Positions 8,717-16,803 of a stretch of 64,000 bases of DNA are shown here, one piece after another. Source of the stretch: CAIKMD01 sp035552195 (GTDB lineage Bacteria; Pseudomonadota; Alphaproteobacteria; ATCC43930; CGMCC-115725); NCBI GenBank assembly GCA_035552195.1, contig DASZLU010000084.1:1-64000 (forward strand), in the 5' to 3' direction. The position numbers and the translations under genes were made by a program. The notes beneath the pieces are model-generated. The model saw only the letters and a program-made list of their open reading frames with translations, did not search any database and was not told where the DNA came from. The number at the start of each line of letters is the position of its first letter. Position 1 is the first letter of the stretch.

Positions 8717-8843
8717 CGCACTATCCTAGCGCGGCCGCCCCGAAAGAGCGGCGTAAAATTAAAGCGCGGCGTCGAAATTAGCTTCCCGGATCGCCGTCAG
8801 CCAACGCCAGCGGCGACCCGGGCGGCTCCCCCGAGCCATCGAC

Positions 8844-10049
8844 TCAGGCGTTATCCAGCGCGCTCCACAGCGATTGCGGGCGCTTCCAATCGCGCAATTT
8901 CTTGCCGTTGGCGAAGGCGGTCAGTTCCTGTTTCCACATGCGGCGCAGATGCGCGATCGCGAGGTCGGTCTGGCCCAGCATCTCTTTATGCTCGCGTGTC
9001 GCCATGGGACCGAGACTCGCCTGCACGACGCAATCCTGCACCGTGGTGAGGAAGCCCATGCCCGGCACGAGATCGGGGTTCTCTTTGATGCTCTTGAAGT
9101 CGAGCTTGCCGGCGAGGATGTCGGTCGCGAGCTGCGCTGTCTGTCCCATGGGCCGCATGCCGGTGCGCCCAACCACCTTCTCGCGGAATGCCGCATCATT
9201 CTTGTCGCCGAAGGGATAGACGCGATAGTCGAAGCGGATGTGATGCTCGTCATCCAGAGGAATGCGCCAGCTGCGCGCGAAATTCCCCATGCTCGAATCC
9301 TTCCCCGGCGGGCCGGCCCATTCATGGGTGTTCGGCATGGTGAGATACATCGTGTCGTAATGATCGGCCGTGTCGGACAACCCCGGCACGAAGACCTTCA
9401 CGCCATATTCCGTCTCTTCGACGTTGATGCGATGCGGCGTCTTGAAATGGAAATGCCAGTGCAGGAATTCGGTATGCGCGTAGTCGATCGAATTCTCGAG
9501 CTGCGCCCAGTAATTCGCCGGCCAGATATCGGTCGTCACCCAGGCGAAGTGCTTGTCGTTTTCGAATTCGGGCGCGCGCGGGAATTCCGGTGCCTCACCC
9601 TCGCCGAGATAGGCGAAGACGAGGCCGAGATATTCGCGGACCGGGTAAGTACGAATCTTCACCTGATCGCAGAACGGCCGCGGCTCGGCCGGCTGCTTGG
9701 TGCATTGGCCGGTCTCGCCGTTGTAGTACCAGCCGTGATAGGCGCATTGGATCTCATCGCCCTGGACCCAGCCGACCGAGAGCTTGGCGCCGCGATGCGC
9801 GCAACGCGGCTCGGTGACGTAGACCTTGCCGCTTTCGCCGCGGAAGGCGGCGAAATCTTCGCTCATGATCCGCACCGGCCTGGCACGGCCTTTCTCGATA
9901 TCCTGGCTGCGCATGATCGGTTGCCAGTACGAACGCAGATACTTACCGCCGATCGTATCGGGACCGGTGCGCAGGAAGTCGTGATAGGTAATCTCGACCT
10001 CGTCGCCGCGATTGTGCCCGATCGGCGATGTCGGCTCGTTGATGGCCAT
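8844..10049 (-). CDS. Rieske [2Fe-2S] aromatic oxygenase, large subunit
   Basis: 401 residues. Rieske ligands are C83/H85 (CAHRGA) and C102/H105 (CAYHGW). The mononuclear iron motif is complete: E185-x3-D189-x2-H192-x4-H197 (ENSIDYAHTEFLH). The ATG follows AAAGGGG. It would hydroxylate or demethylate an aromatic substrate in the cytosol using an external reductase, which is not present here. It sits 28 bases after the alpha/beta hydrolase and upstream of the ABC permease, so uptake and attack of the same compound are probably co-regulated. It is a distant paralogue of 1557-2834, not a recent copy. Confidence 0.92.
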   Translation of the reverse strand: MAINEPTSPIGHNRGDEVEITYHDFLRTGPDTIGGKYLRSYWQPIMRSQDIEKGRARPVRIMSEDFAAFRGESGKVYVTEPRCAHRGAKLSVGWVQGDEIQCAYHGWYYNGETGQCTKQPAEPRPFCDQVKIRTYPVREYLGLVFAYLGEGEAPEFPRAPEFENDKHFAWVTTDIWPANYWAQLENSIDYAHTEFLHWHFHFKTPHRINVEETEYGVKVFVPGLSDTADHYDTMYLTMPNTHEWAGPPGKDSSMGNFARSWRIPLDDEHHIRFDYRVYPFGDKNDAAFREKVVGRTGMRPMGQTAQLATDILAGKLDFKSIKENPDLVPGMGFLTTVQDCVVQASLGPMATREHKEMLGQTDLAIAHLRRMWKQELTAFANGKKLRDWKRPQSLWSALDNA

Positions 10050-10077
10050 GGGATGCCCCTTTCGGCTCGCGAGCTAG

Positions 10078-10884
10078 TCAGGCCGCGCGCAGGAAATCGC
10101 CGACGAGGCGATGCGTGCGCTCGGGTTGATCGTGCTGCGGCCAGTGACCGCAATCGTGAAGCATATGGAATTCGGCGCGCTTCATGCCGTCGAAGAGCAG
10201 CAGCCCGCGCTCGCCGGGCACCGAGGGATCGTCATGCCCCCAGAGCAATAGGCTCGAGGCCGTCAAATCACACAGCTCGCCATGGATCGGGCGCGGCCGA
10301 CCGGCGGCACGGCGTCCGCGCTCGGCTTCCTCGTTCTTGCCGGTGCTCATCGCGTAGAAAAGTTGCACGAGCTCGTCGCTCGGCGGACGGCTGACCAGCA
10401 CCTGGCCTAGGACGGCGCGTGCCGCGTCGAGGGACGGCGCGTAATCATGAATGGCGTGGAAAAGCCTTTCGCCCGTCTCGCTCCGTGGCGCCATCCCTGA
10501 CGGCGGCAGCACGCTGCTCGGCGTGATCACCAATCGTTCGACGCGCTTGTCGCGTTTGGCGATCGCGCAACCGATATAGGTGCCCATCGACGAGCCCCAG
10601 ATGGCGCGCGGCGCCAAGCCCATGAAAGCGATGAAGGCTTCGACATGCGCGATGCGCGCTTCGACGCTGAAATCCTGCGGATTGTCGGTGAGGCCGAAGC
10701 CGGCGAGATCGGGGGCAAAGACCGTGTAACCGGCGGCGGCGAAGTGATCGATGTTGCCGCCGAATTCGACCTCGGCCGACGAGCCTGGCAATTGGCCATG
10801 CAGCATGAGGAGCGCCGGCCCGCTCCCGGCTTGCAGGTAATGCGTTTTCAGTCCGCCGACGTTTGCGAAGCGCTTTTCCGCCAT
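10078..10884 (-). CDS. Alpha/beta-fold hydrolase
   Basis: 268 residues. LMLHGQLPGSS forms the oxyanion-hole region, WGSSMGTYIG the nucleophile elbow (Ser in G-S-S-M-G), and HDCGHWPQHDQPE the catalytic His region, in the order of MhpC/BphD-type C-C bond hydrolases and haloalkane-dehalogenase relatives. As first gene of the minus-strand operon that ends with the bicupin dioxygenase, it may cleave a ring-fission product, but an esterase role is equally possible from sequence. Its start lies 36 bases from the 24-bp palindrome shared with the divergent binding-protein gene. Confidence 0.85.
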   Translation of the reverse strand: MAEKRFANVGGLKTHYLQAGSGPALLMLHGQLPGSSAEVEFGGNIDHFAAAGYTVFAPDLAGFGLTDNPQDFSVEARIAHVEAFIAFMGLAPRAIWGSSMGTYIGCAIAKRDKRVERLVITPSSVLPPSGMAPRSETGERLFHAIHDYAPSLDAARAVLGQVLVSRPPSDELVQLFYAMSTGKNEEAERGRRAAGRPRPIHGELCDLTASSLLLWGHDDPSVPGERGLLLFDGMKRAEFHMLHDCGHWPQHDQPERTHRLVGDFLRAA

Positions 10885-10919
10885 CGCTCGTTTCCACCCT
10901 TACCCGGAGTCCTAATACA

Positions 10920-10943
10920 TCGATGTTGTCATGACAACATCGA
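10920..10943. promoter_or_regulatory. Perfect 24-bp palindrome, probable operator of a divergent promoter
   Basis: Each half-site reads TCGATGTTGTCA outside to inside, with no mismatch. It lies in the 127-bp gap between the alpha/beta hydrolase operon (minus) and the ABC binding-protein gene (plus). The core TTGTCATGACAA resembles GntR-family operators (GT..AC type). A GntR-like regulator encoded elsewhere is inference; none is in this window. Confidence 0.7.
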
Positions 10944-11011
10944 ATCCATTAGAATCAGTCGCAAGAACAAGGCGCCGTCGACGCGCCGCACGGATAACGG
11001 GAGAGGGACGC

Positions 11012-12124
11012 ATGATCCGCAAGGACGGCTTGCTGCGCTGGCTCGGCGCCACCCTCGTCGCGGCCGCGCTGACCTCACCCGCGAGCGCGCAAGATTGGAA
11101 AGCCGATTTTCGAAAGACGGTCGATGCCGCCAATCAGGAAAGCACGCTGCAATTCTATTCGCAGCCCAACAAGGCGGCACAGGATTTCATTCTGCGCGAA
11201 TTCCCGAAAGCCTACCCGAAGATCAAGGTCTCGCTCTCAGCGATCCCCGGCGCCGAATTCATCGCCCGCATCAAGACCGAGCGCGGCGCCGGCAAATATC
11301 TCTGGGATGTCGCGCTGGCCGGACCGCCGGTCGGCTACATCCTGGCACATGCCGATATTCTCGATCCGGTGCTGCCGGAATTCGTCGATCCCAAGATCAA
11401 TAATCCCGATCTCTGGGGCGGCTGGCAGAACGCCTTCACCGACGCGGCCGGCAAATACGAATTCGCGATCGCGAATTTCATCGCCGGCCCGTGGTATGAC
11501 GCACTGAGAATCCCACCGGCGAAAGTCGAGCAGCTCGGCCTCAAGCTGATGCTCGATCCGAGCGTCAAAGGCAGAATCGCCTGGCACGATCCATCGGTTC
11601 AAGGCGCCGGCCAACCCTACACGTTGCTGCTGCGCGCGAAGCTCGGCGATGACGGGTTGAAGCAGGTCATCGTCGATCAGAAGCCGCAGTTCTTCCAGGA
11701 TCAGTTCCAGGTCGTCGAAGCGATGGCGCGCGGCACGGCCTGGATCGGCATCGGGCCGCCGGTGCGCGCCCTGATCGCACCCTATACGCAAGCGGGCGTG
11801 AAGACCGATATCCGTAATTTCGGCCCGACGCCCGATCTAGCGCTGCAAGAGATCGGCGGCTCCGGCCTCTTCGTCTTCACGGACCGGCCGCATCCCAACG
11901 CGACGCGTGTCTTCGTCAATTGGCTACTGACGAAAGATGTGCAAGAGGGCTTGGCGAGAGCGACGGAACAGGCCTCACGCCGGCTCGACGTGCCGGTGAT
12001 GACCGCGCCCGACGAAACGCCGGTCCGCGGCGCCACTTATCTCCAGCCGCAACGTGAAGACGCGACGCCGGCGCTGCAAGCGGCACTGACCCTCGCCGCC
12101 GAAGACCGCAAGCTCGCCAAGTGA
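11012..12124 (+). CDS. ABC transporter extracellular solute-binding protein (family 1, iron/thiamine/phosphonate type)
   Basis: 370 residues from the ATG at 11012, preceded by GGGAGAGGG; upstream in-frame codons lack a ribosome site and would spoil the signal peptide. A Sec signal peptide runs to about residue 26 (TSPASA then QDW). The mature part is a periplasmic binding protein of the Fe3+/spermidine/2-aminoethylphosphonate fold with an ALAGPPVGYILAH segment. It is the likely partner of the fused permease at 6986-8716. The ligand is probably an organic compound fed to the Rieske oxygenase and bicupin, since no iron-binding Tyr pair is obvious, but this is inference. Confidence 0.87.
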   Translation: MIRKDGLLRWLGATLVAAALTSPASAQDWKADFRKTVDAANQESTLQFYSQPNKAAQDFILREFPKAYPKIKVSLSAIPGAEFIARIKTERGAGKYLWDVALAGPPVGYILAHADILDPVLPEFVDPKINNPDLWGGWQNAFTDAAGKYEFAIANFIAGPWYDALRIPPAKVEQLGLKLMLDPSVKGRIAWHDPSVQGAGQPYTLLLRAKLGDDGLKQVIVDQKPQFFQDQFQVVEAMARGTAWIGIGPPVRALIAPYTQAGVKTDIRNFGPTPDLALQEIGGSGLFVFTDRPHPNATRVFVNWLLTKDVQEGLARATEQASRRLDVPVMTAPDETPVRGATYLQPQREDATPALQAALTLAAEDRKLAK

Positions 12125-12222
12125 TGCACCGTCGTCTTCCCGCGCTCCTCGGCACGCTGCTGGCGCTCGCGGCAGCACCGGCTTTCGCCCAAGACGCCAA
12201 TTGTGCCCGAAGGCGCATATAG
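12124..12222 (+). pseudogene. Truncated gene start: signal peptide only
   Basis: The ATG overlaps the TGA of the binding-protein gene (TGATG) and opens a 32-codon frame that is a clean signal peptide (MHRRLPALLGTLLALAAAP, cleavage near AFAQ), then stops at TAG. It looks like the first codons of a second secreted protein in the operon, cut by a rearrangement about 80 bases in. Confidence 0.55.
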
Positions 12223-12304
12223 CAGCGTGATTTTCGTCTGCGCGACAACGATGTCGGCGAAAGACACAAAGAACATCCCTACCATAATCCCCGCGAGCAA
12301 ATAT
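12205..12304 (-). pseudogene. Inverted fragment: N-terminus of an NMT1-type substrate-binding protein
   Basis: Read on the minus strand this segment gives MVGMFFVSFADIVVAQTKI followed by TLLYAPSG, a signal peptide plus first beta strand like that of the intact protein at 21508 (AAAQTKIKMTYTAVSG). The continuation of the same domain is found on the plus strand immediately beside it (12305-12372). The simplest reading is a roughly 100-bp inversion inside a dead binding-protein gene. Borders are estimated to within a few bases. Confidence 0.5.
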
Positions 12305-12372
12305 TTCGTCGGTAGCTTCGTGGCAAGAGGTCAAGGTTTCTTCGAGAGGCGCGGTGTTGACGTCAGCATGTC
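12305..12372 (+). pseudogene. Fragment of an NMT1-type substrate-binding protein
   Basis: Plus-strand codons give FVGSFVARGQGFFERRGVDV, matching AGYVAQEQGFFQKHGVDV in the complete binding protein at 21508-22434. Homology stops within a few codons afterwards. With the inverted piece on its left this is a remnant of a second ABC binding protein. It is part of a longer open frame (12203-12664) that is not otherwise protein-like here. Confidence 0.55.
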
Positions 12373-12418
12373 GCTGGCACGTCGCCGCAGCATTACGGCT
12401 TCGAAGGGAGCAGCGACG

Positions 12419-12664
12419 ATGCCGCATCGTAGAGGGGCCGCAATGGCGGTGATCCGCACCCGTTACGGTGTGGCGCCGCGGTATCGCACCTTGGTGACGG
12501 TGGCGACCGGTTCGCAGCCGATCGAGGTTGGAATATTCGACTTACCGGATCGCCGCCGCATCTACGGATGGCTCGAGCCGTCGAGCCGAGGGGTCGTTCT
12601 GGTCGAGCATCGTGCTGGAAGCAGCTCGCCACATGAGGCAGTACTTGCGGCGGCCGGCGTTTAG
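12419..12664 (+). CDS. Hypothetical small protein
   Basis: 81 codons from the ATG at 12419, with GGGAG about ten bases upstream. The body (RYRTLVTVATGSQPIEVGIF onward) has no family I recognise, no signal peptide and no membrane helix. It lies in a zone of gene decay, so it may be a chance frame or the remains of a gene. No function is proposed. Confidence 0.3.
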   Translation: MPHRRGAAMAVIRTRYGVAPRYRTLVTVATGSQPIEVGIFDLPDRRRIYGWLEPSSRGVVLVEHRAGSSSPHEAVLAAAGV

Positions 12665-12775
12665 TCGGGTGTCAGCGCTATCGGACGCGGTTCCTAAGTC
12701 ATTTGTCGAGGACATCGAAGCCGGTGCCCCTACCCGCTCCGAGAAGCACTTGAGGCGTCTTATCACTACCCACCC

Positions 12776-13165
12776 TCAACGGTGAGGTTTCAACGGTCGC
12801 GTCGGACCTCCGCGGACGACTTGCGGTAAGGGAGTAGAGACTTGCTGCTCGACCTCAACGCTGGTTTTAGACGGCGGCGTCGGCGTTCCTCCCGTTGTCG
12901 CCGTTGGCGGCGCTTGAAAAATCGAGACACCGCCTGGTGATGCGGAAGGCGCGGACTCTACGCCGCTTTCACCTCCGGTCGCGGGCGTCGGTGGCGATTC
13001 CGCCGGCTGACCCGATCCGTTTCTTTCAGAGCTGGGGGGTGTCTGACCCTTGTCGAGCGGTGGCAGCGGAACCTCGACACCGCGCACCGAATCCGCCGTG
13101 TCGGCTCGGCATTGCGGTAAAAGCCACAGCGCCGAGAGGACGAACGCGAAGATCGATGCTCGCAA
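12776..13165 (-). CDS. Hypothetical exported Pro/Ser/Thr-rich protein
   Basis: 129 residues from a TTG start with GGGAG upstream. A signal peptide is clear (IFAFVLSALWLLPQCRA). The mature part is low-complexity, rich in Pro, Thr, Gly and Ser (VEVPLPPLDKGQTPPSSE and similar), without a folded domain. It may be a small periplasmic or envelope protein. No neighbour suggests a partner. The leader makes a real gene more likely than not, but the start codon and low complexity lower confidence. Confidence 0.45.
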   Translation of the reverse strand: MRASIFAFVLSALWLLPQCRADTADSVRGVEVPLPPLDKGQTPPSSERNGSGQPAESPPTPATGGESGVESAPSASPGGVSIFQAPPTATTGGTPTPPSKTSVEVEQQVSTPLPQVVRGGPTRPLKPHR

Positions 13166-13239
13166 CAGTGTCGGACTCCCGAATCAGATACAGCGGGAAC
13201 TTGCCACAACTGCGCGCGCGGGCATAGTGCGTCCGTCCG

Positions 13240-13430
13240 TTACGGCTTATCCGATCCTTGTAGACGCGGGCTGGCCGCTTGCGGCGCCGTATCCAGACGC
13301 GCGACCGGCGGCGACATCTCGGTCGCGGCGACGATCTGACCGGGCGCGTCGTAGCAGATCATATGCCCAGCGCCTGGAACGACCGTCAGCGATATATCCT
13401 CAAGTTCGTCGGCTAGGCGCCGGCGCTTGG
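13240..13430 (-). pseudogene. C-terminal remnant of an alpha/beta hydrolase
   Basis: On the minus strand an open frame ending at the TAA 13240-13242 reads LADELEDISLTVVPGAGHMI, then CYDAPGQIVAA. This is the last beta strand and catalytic-His loop (GAGH) of an alpha/beta hydrolase followed by a tail, with no start codon and nothing matching upstream. It overlaps the 3' end of the YkgJ-type gene in another frame. The 5' border is approximate. Confidence 0.5.
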
Positions 13431-13832
13431 GCGGGATGGCTTCGGCTTACGCAGCCTGCGACCCTCGGCCTTCGCTTCGGCCTTTTCGGCCTCGCGCAGC
13501 TTTTTGGGGCTCAACTGCGCGAAGCGGGCGAAGTCATAGACCGTCTTATCGTCCTGGTCCCAGCAAACATAGCCCCGGCAGGGCGTCGGCCGCGCCGAAT
13601 AGACCGTGCAGGCATGATCGGGACCAAGGAACTGGCAGGTCTCATGCTCGTCCTTCAACCACATCTTGCCGGTGCGAGTAATCTGCACCAGATGCTTCTC
13701 CTTGAACTCAGCAGGCGTGAGACCAAGGTGCTTGGACAGACGCGCCACGTCGTAATTACTCATCTCTACGTAGCCGGCCATCTTGCAGCACATCGCGCAT
13801 TTCGCGCATTCGAGCGGCGCAGAACTCGCCAT
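13413..13832 (-). CDS. YkgJ family cysteine-cluster protein
   Basis: 139 residues from the ATG at 13832 (GAGG eight bases upstream; a GTG three codons earlier is possible). The Cys pattern CAKCAMCCKMAG near the start, then TCQFLGPDHACTVYSARPTPC and CW in the middle, is the YkgJ/UPF0153 putative zinc- or iron-chelating cluster. The C-terminus is a Lys/Arg/Glu-rich tail. The biochemical role of the family is not established, although metal-cluster binding or protein modification has been proposed. It stands alone; the downstream frame is a hydrolase remnant. Confidence 0.82.
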   Translation of the reverse strand: MASSAPLECAKCAMCCKMAGYVEMSNYDVARLSKHLGLTPAEFKEKHLVQITRTGKMWLKDEHETCQFLGPDHACTVYSARPTPCRGYVCWDQDDKTVYDFARFAQLSPKKLREAEKAEAKAEGRRLRKPKPSRPSAGA

Positions 13833-13900
13833 AGAACACACCTCATCAGGATCGTTGCCTTATCTATATCGCGTTGCCTTGCCATGCTAAACCCCCATCG

Positions 13901-14812
13901 ATGAGCGAAGCGCGAGAATCCACAGGAAATGCGCTCTTCGGTGGTGGCCGCTACCGTTTGGCAATGGGTTTGACGCCGCTGAACGCGGCAGAATGGCTCG
14001 CGCCCCATGCTTCTTTGCCTGAAATCCTCGCCGCGAAGCGTCAATTGCTGGCGACTCGGTTCGAGTCGGTACTGCGCGTTCTCCCCGAGGCCGGCGACGC
14101 CTCGGTTGAACTACTGCAATTATTGGCAACGCATCTATCGCAGCGTTTCCCGCATTTTTATCGACTCGGCGATGATGGCCGCCTGCACAACAGGGCTACC
14201 GAAGAGAGCTGGGATATCGCAAGACCGTCACTGCATCCGCTCGATGTCGCCGGGCGGCTGGTCGCCGAGGACCTTTGTTTGTTACAGGCGAGCGAGGCCG
14301 GTTACCGGCTGATCGGCGCGACGCTCTGCTTTCCCAATCGCTGGCGGCTCGAGGAGAAGATCGGGCAACCGGTCGACATCATCCACGAGCCGGTGCCGGG
14401 TTTCGCGCCCGCCTTGCAACGACCGGTGGCACATTTCTTTGCGGCTCTGAGGCCCGACCGCATACTCGCCCGGGTCAATTGGGGCATCGCCGACGATCCG
14501 ACGCCGTTTCAGCCCGTCGGCCGCGATGCCGATACCGCAATCACGGCGGAAACCGCGGGATCGGCACTGTACCTACGTCTGGAACGCCAGACCTTGTGCC
14601 GATTGCCGCGAAGCCAGGCCGTGCTCTTCACCATCCGCACCGAGATCACGCCGCTCGATAAGGTCATCGCGACCTCAGCCGACGCCATCGACCTCGCCGG
14701 CGCCGTACGCGATATGAGCCCGGCCATGCAGCGGTATAAACATCTGACGGCGGTCGCACCGGCGCTGCTGGCCTGGCTCGAGACGCGCGCGAACCAAAAG
14801 GCGGCTCAGTGA
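13901..14812 (+). CDS. DUF3445 (heme-dependent oxidative N-demethylase-like) protein
   Basis: 303 residues; I take the ATG at 13901 over a TTG at 13874. Diagnostic DUF3445 pieces are FPNRWRLEEKIGQPVDIIHE, PVPGF, RVNWGI and the C-terminal LERQTLCRLPRSQAVLFTIR. In Pseudomonas, HodM of this family is a heme/flavin-coupled enzyme that oxidatively demethylates dimethylamine or similar N-methyl compounds. No partner oxidoreductase or tetrahydrofolate enzyme is adjacent, so the role here is uncertain. It is convergent with the ABC exporter, leaving 7 bases. Confidence 0.82.
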   Translation: MSEARESTGNALFGGGRYRLAMGLTPLNAAEWLAPHASLPEILAAKRQLLATRFESVLRVLPEAGDASVELLQLLATHLSQRFPHFYRLGDDGRLHNRATEESWDIARPSLHPLDVAGRLVAEDLCLLQASEAGYRLIGATLCFPNRWRLEEKIGQPVDIIHEPVPGFAPALQRPVAHFFAALRPDRILARVNWGIADDPTPFQPVGRDADTAITAETAGSALYLRLERQTLCRLPRSQAVLFTIRTEITPLDKVIATSADAIDLAGAVRDMSPAMQRYKHLTAVAPALLAWLETRANQKAAQ

Positions 14813-14819
14813 AAAGCGA

Positions 14820-16616
14820 TCAGTGAACCAAATCGCCGAGCGCGACGTCGACGAGACGCCGCCGCTCTTTTTCGACCAATGCGTAATAGGCGCCGCGGCT
14901 TGCCAACAGCACGTCGGGAGGCCCGTCCTCGAGGATGCGGCCATCGCGCAGCACGATGATGCGATCGAAATCGGCGACGGTCGAGAGGCGATGCGCACTG
15001 GCGATGACCGTGCGGCCTTCCATCACGCGATCGAGCGCCTCGCGGATGACCGATTCCGATTCGGTGTCGAGCGCCGAGGTTGCCTCGTCGAGCAACAGGA
15101 TCGGCGATCCTTTGAGGATGGCGCGTGCGATGGCGATGCGCTGGCGCTGGCCGCCCGATAGTTTCACCCCGCGATCGCCGATGACCGTCGCGAAGCCTTG
15201 CGGCATCATCTCGATGAATTCGGTGCAGCGCGCCGCGTCCGCCGCCGCGATGACCTCGGCGTCGCCGATATCGGGCCGGCCGTAGCGGATATTCTCGATC
15301 ACCGAGCGATTGAGCAGCCCGACATCCTGCGGCACAACGGCGATGGCCGCGCGCAAACTGTCCTGCGTCGTCGTCGCGATGTCCTGGCAATCGATCCGGA
15401 TCTGCCCACTCTGCGGATCGTGGAACCGTTGCAGCAGCGCGAAGAGCGTCGATTTACCGCCGCCGGATTCGCCGACCAGCGCGACCCGCTGCTCGGGCTC
15501 GATATGCAGATTGAACCGGTCGAAGACTTTGCGGCCGTCGGGATAGGCAAAGCGAACGCCGTCGAACGTGATGGCGCCGCGATGCCGCCGCAACGGCGGC
15601 GCTGACGGCACATCGCGCAGCGTATGCGGCACAAGCAAAGTCGCGATCGCTTCTTCCAGCCGTGCCATGTGTTGGGTCGCATCGACCAGGGCGACGGCGA
15701 GGTCGCGGGTCGCATGCAAAATGCCGAAGCCCAAGGTACAGACGAGGACGACATCGCCGGTGGAGATCGTATTGCTCTCCCACAGCAGCACAGCCCAAGC
15801 CAATAGTCCCGCTGTCAGCGTCGCCGTGACGACGGCGTGGAAGAGCCGGAGCTTCTCCAGATAAAAAAGACTGCGCCGACGCGCCACGCTTTCGCGGCCG
15901 ATGGTCTCATCGAAACGGCGATGCTCGAAAGCAAGGCCGCCGAACGCGCGCACCAACGACAGATTCGAGATCACGTCGACCATCTCGCCGTCGGCTGCCG
16001 CGGCGCAATCGGCGAAATTCCGGTGCAGCGGCGCGCCGCGTGCCGCGAGTTTGAAAAGGATGACGATCATGACCGCCGCGACCCCGGTCATGGCGGCGGT
16101 CATCTGCAGACTGACGGTCGCGAGAAAGAAGATGGAGCCCAAGGTTGCGACGACCGGCGGCAACACGTTCCAGATGAACATCGTCTCAACGGCATAGACC
16201 GCGTTCGAGGTCGCGGTGATCCGGCTCGCCAGCGTGCCGGGCATGCGATCGGCGAAATAGCTCGGCGCGTGCCCGGTGAGATGGCGAAAGAGGTCGGCGC
16301 GCAGATCGACGGTGACGGCAACGAACGTGTAATTCGCAAGCCAGCCAGCGGCGCGCCAGAGCAGATTATCGCCCGCGATAAGCCCGACCAGGATCGCGAA
16401 AGCGCCCCAGATCGCCGTGCCCGTCCGCGGTCCCGAGAGCGCATCGACCAAGGCTTTCAGCCCGTATTGCGAGCCGACCGAACAGCCCACGGCGATCAGC
16501 ACGGCGGCCAAGATCGCGGCATGCGCGAGGGCGCGGTGCTTGATATAGCGGCCGAGAAAAGCGAGCGGCCGCTCGGCGTAGTGGGTCAATTCTTCGCGAT
16601 ATTGCTCAGCTTGCAT
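14820..16616 (-). CDS. ABC exporter, fused membrane and ATPase domains (MsbA-like)
   Basis: 598 residues: about six membrane helices (20-310) then one nucleotide-binding domain. Walker A is GESGGGKST near 385, the signature LSGGQRQRIAIARA, and Walker B ILLLDEATSALD. The half-transporter would act as a homodimer in the inner membrane. Members export lipid A, glucans, peptides or drugs. The divergent glycosyltransferase at 16804 hints at a glycan or lipid substrate, but this is only context. Confidence 0.93.
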   Translation of the reverse strand: MQAEQYREELTHYAERPLAFLGRYIKHRALAHAAILAAVLIAVGCSVGSQYGLKALVDALSGPRTGTAIWGAFAILVGLIAGDNLLWRAAGWLANYTFVAVTVDLRADLFRHLTGHAPSYFADRMPGTLASRITATSNAVYAVETMFIWNVLPPVVATLGSIFFLATVSLQMTAAMTGVAAVMIVILFKLAARGAPLHRNFADCAAAADGEMVDVISNLSLVRAFGGLAFEHRRFDETIGRESVARRRSLFYLEKLRLFHAVVTATLTAGLLAWAVLLWESNTISTGDVVLVCTLGFGILHATRDLAVALVDATQHMARLEEAIATLLVPHTLRDVPSAPPLRRHRGAITFDGVRFAYPDGRKVFDRFNLHIEPEQRVALVGESGGGKSTLFALLQRFHDPQSGQIRIDCQDIATTTQDSLRAAIAVVPQDVGLLNRSVIENIRYGRPDIGDAEVIAAADAARCTEFIEMMPQGFATVIGDRGVKLSGGQRQRIAIARAILKGSPILLLDEATSALDTESESVIREALDRVMEGRTVIASAHRLSTVADFDRIIVLRDGRILEDGPPDVLLASRGAYYALVEKERRRLVDVALGDLVH

Positions 16617-16803
16617 CGATCGCTTCGATTCATGCGCTCGATATCAAATGCGTCGTCTGCGCCGTTGTTCCCGTTAACCGCCCAGCCAAGCTTGCGCTGC
16701 GACAAATTGCATCTTTCTCACGTCGATGCGGATAGTCGCGCGCGGTCGCGCGTTGTCACGTTAACCGTCGGCATGTCGCTCGCGGATAAGGGAGATGTTG
16801 TCC

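Noticed and set aside
12203..12664. A single 153-residue gene from 12203
   Set aside because: Only the part around 12305-12372 resembles a known protein, the start is a non-ATG codon in an inverted segment, and composition changes along it. It is better read as fragments plus a doubtful small gene.
16673..16767. GTTAACCG direct repeat upstream of the glycosyltransferase gene
   Set aside because: Only eight bases, 79 bases apart, with no third copy; too weak to list as an operator.
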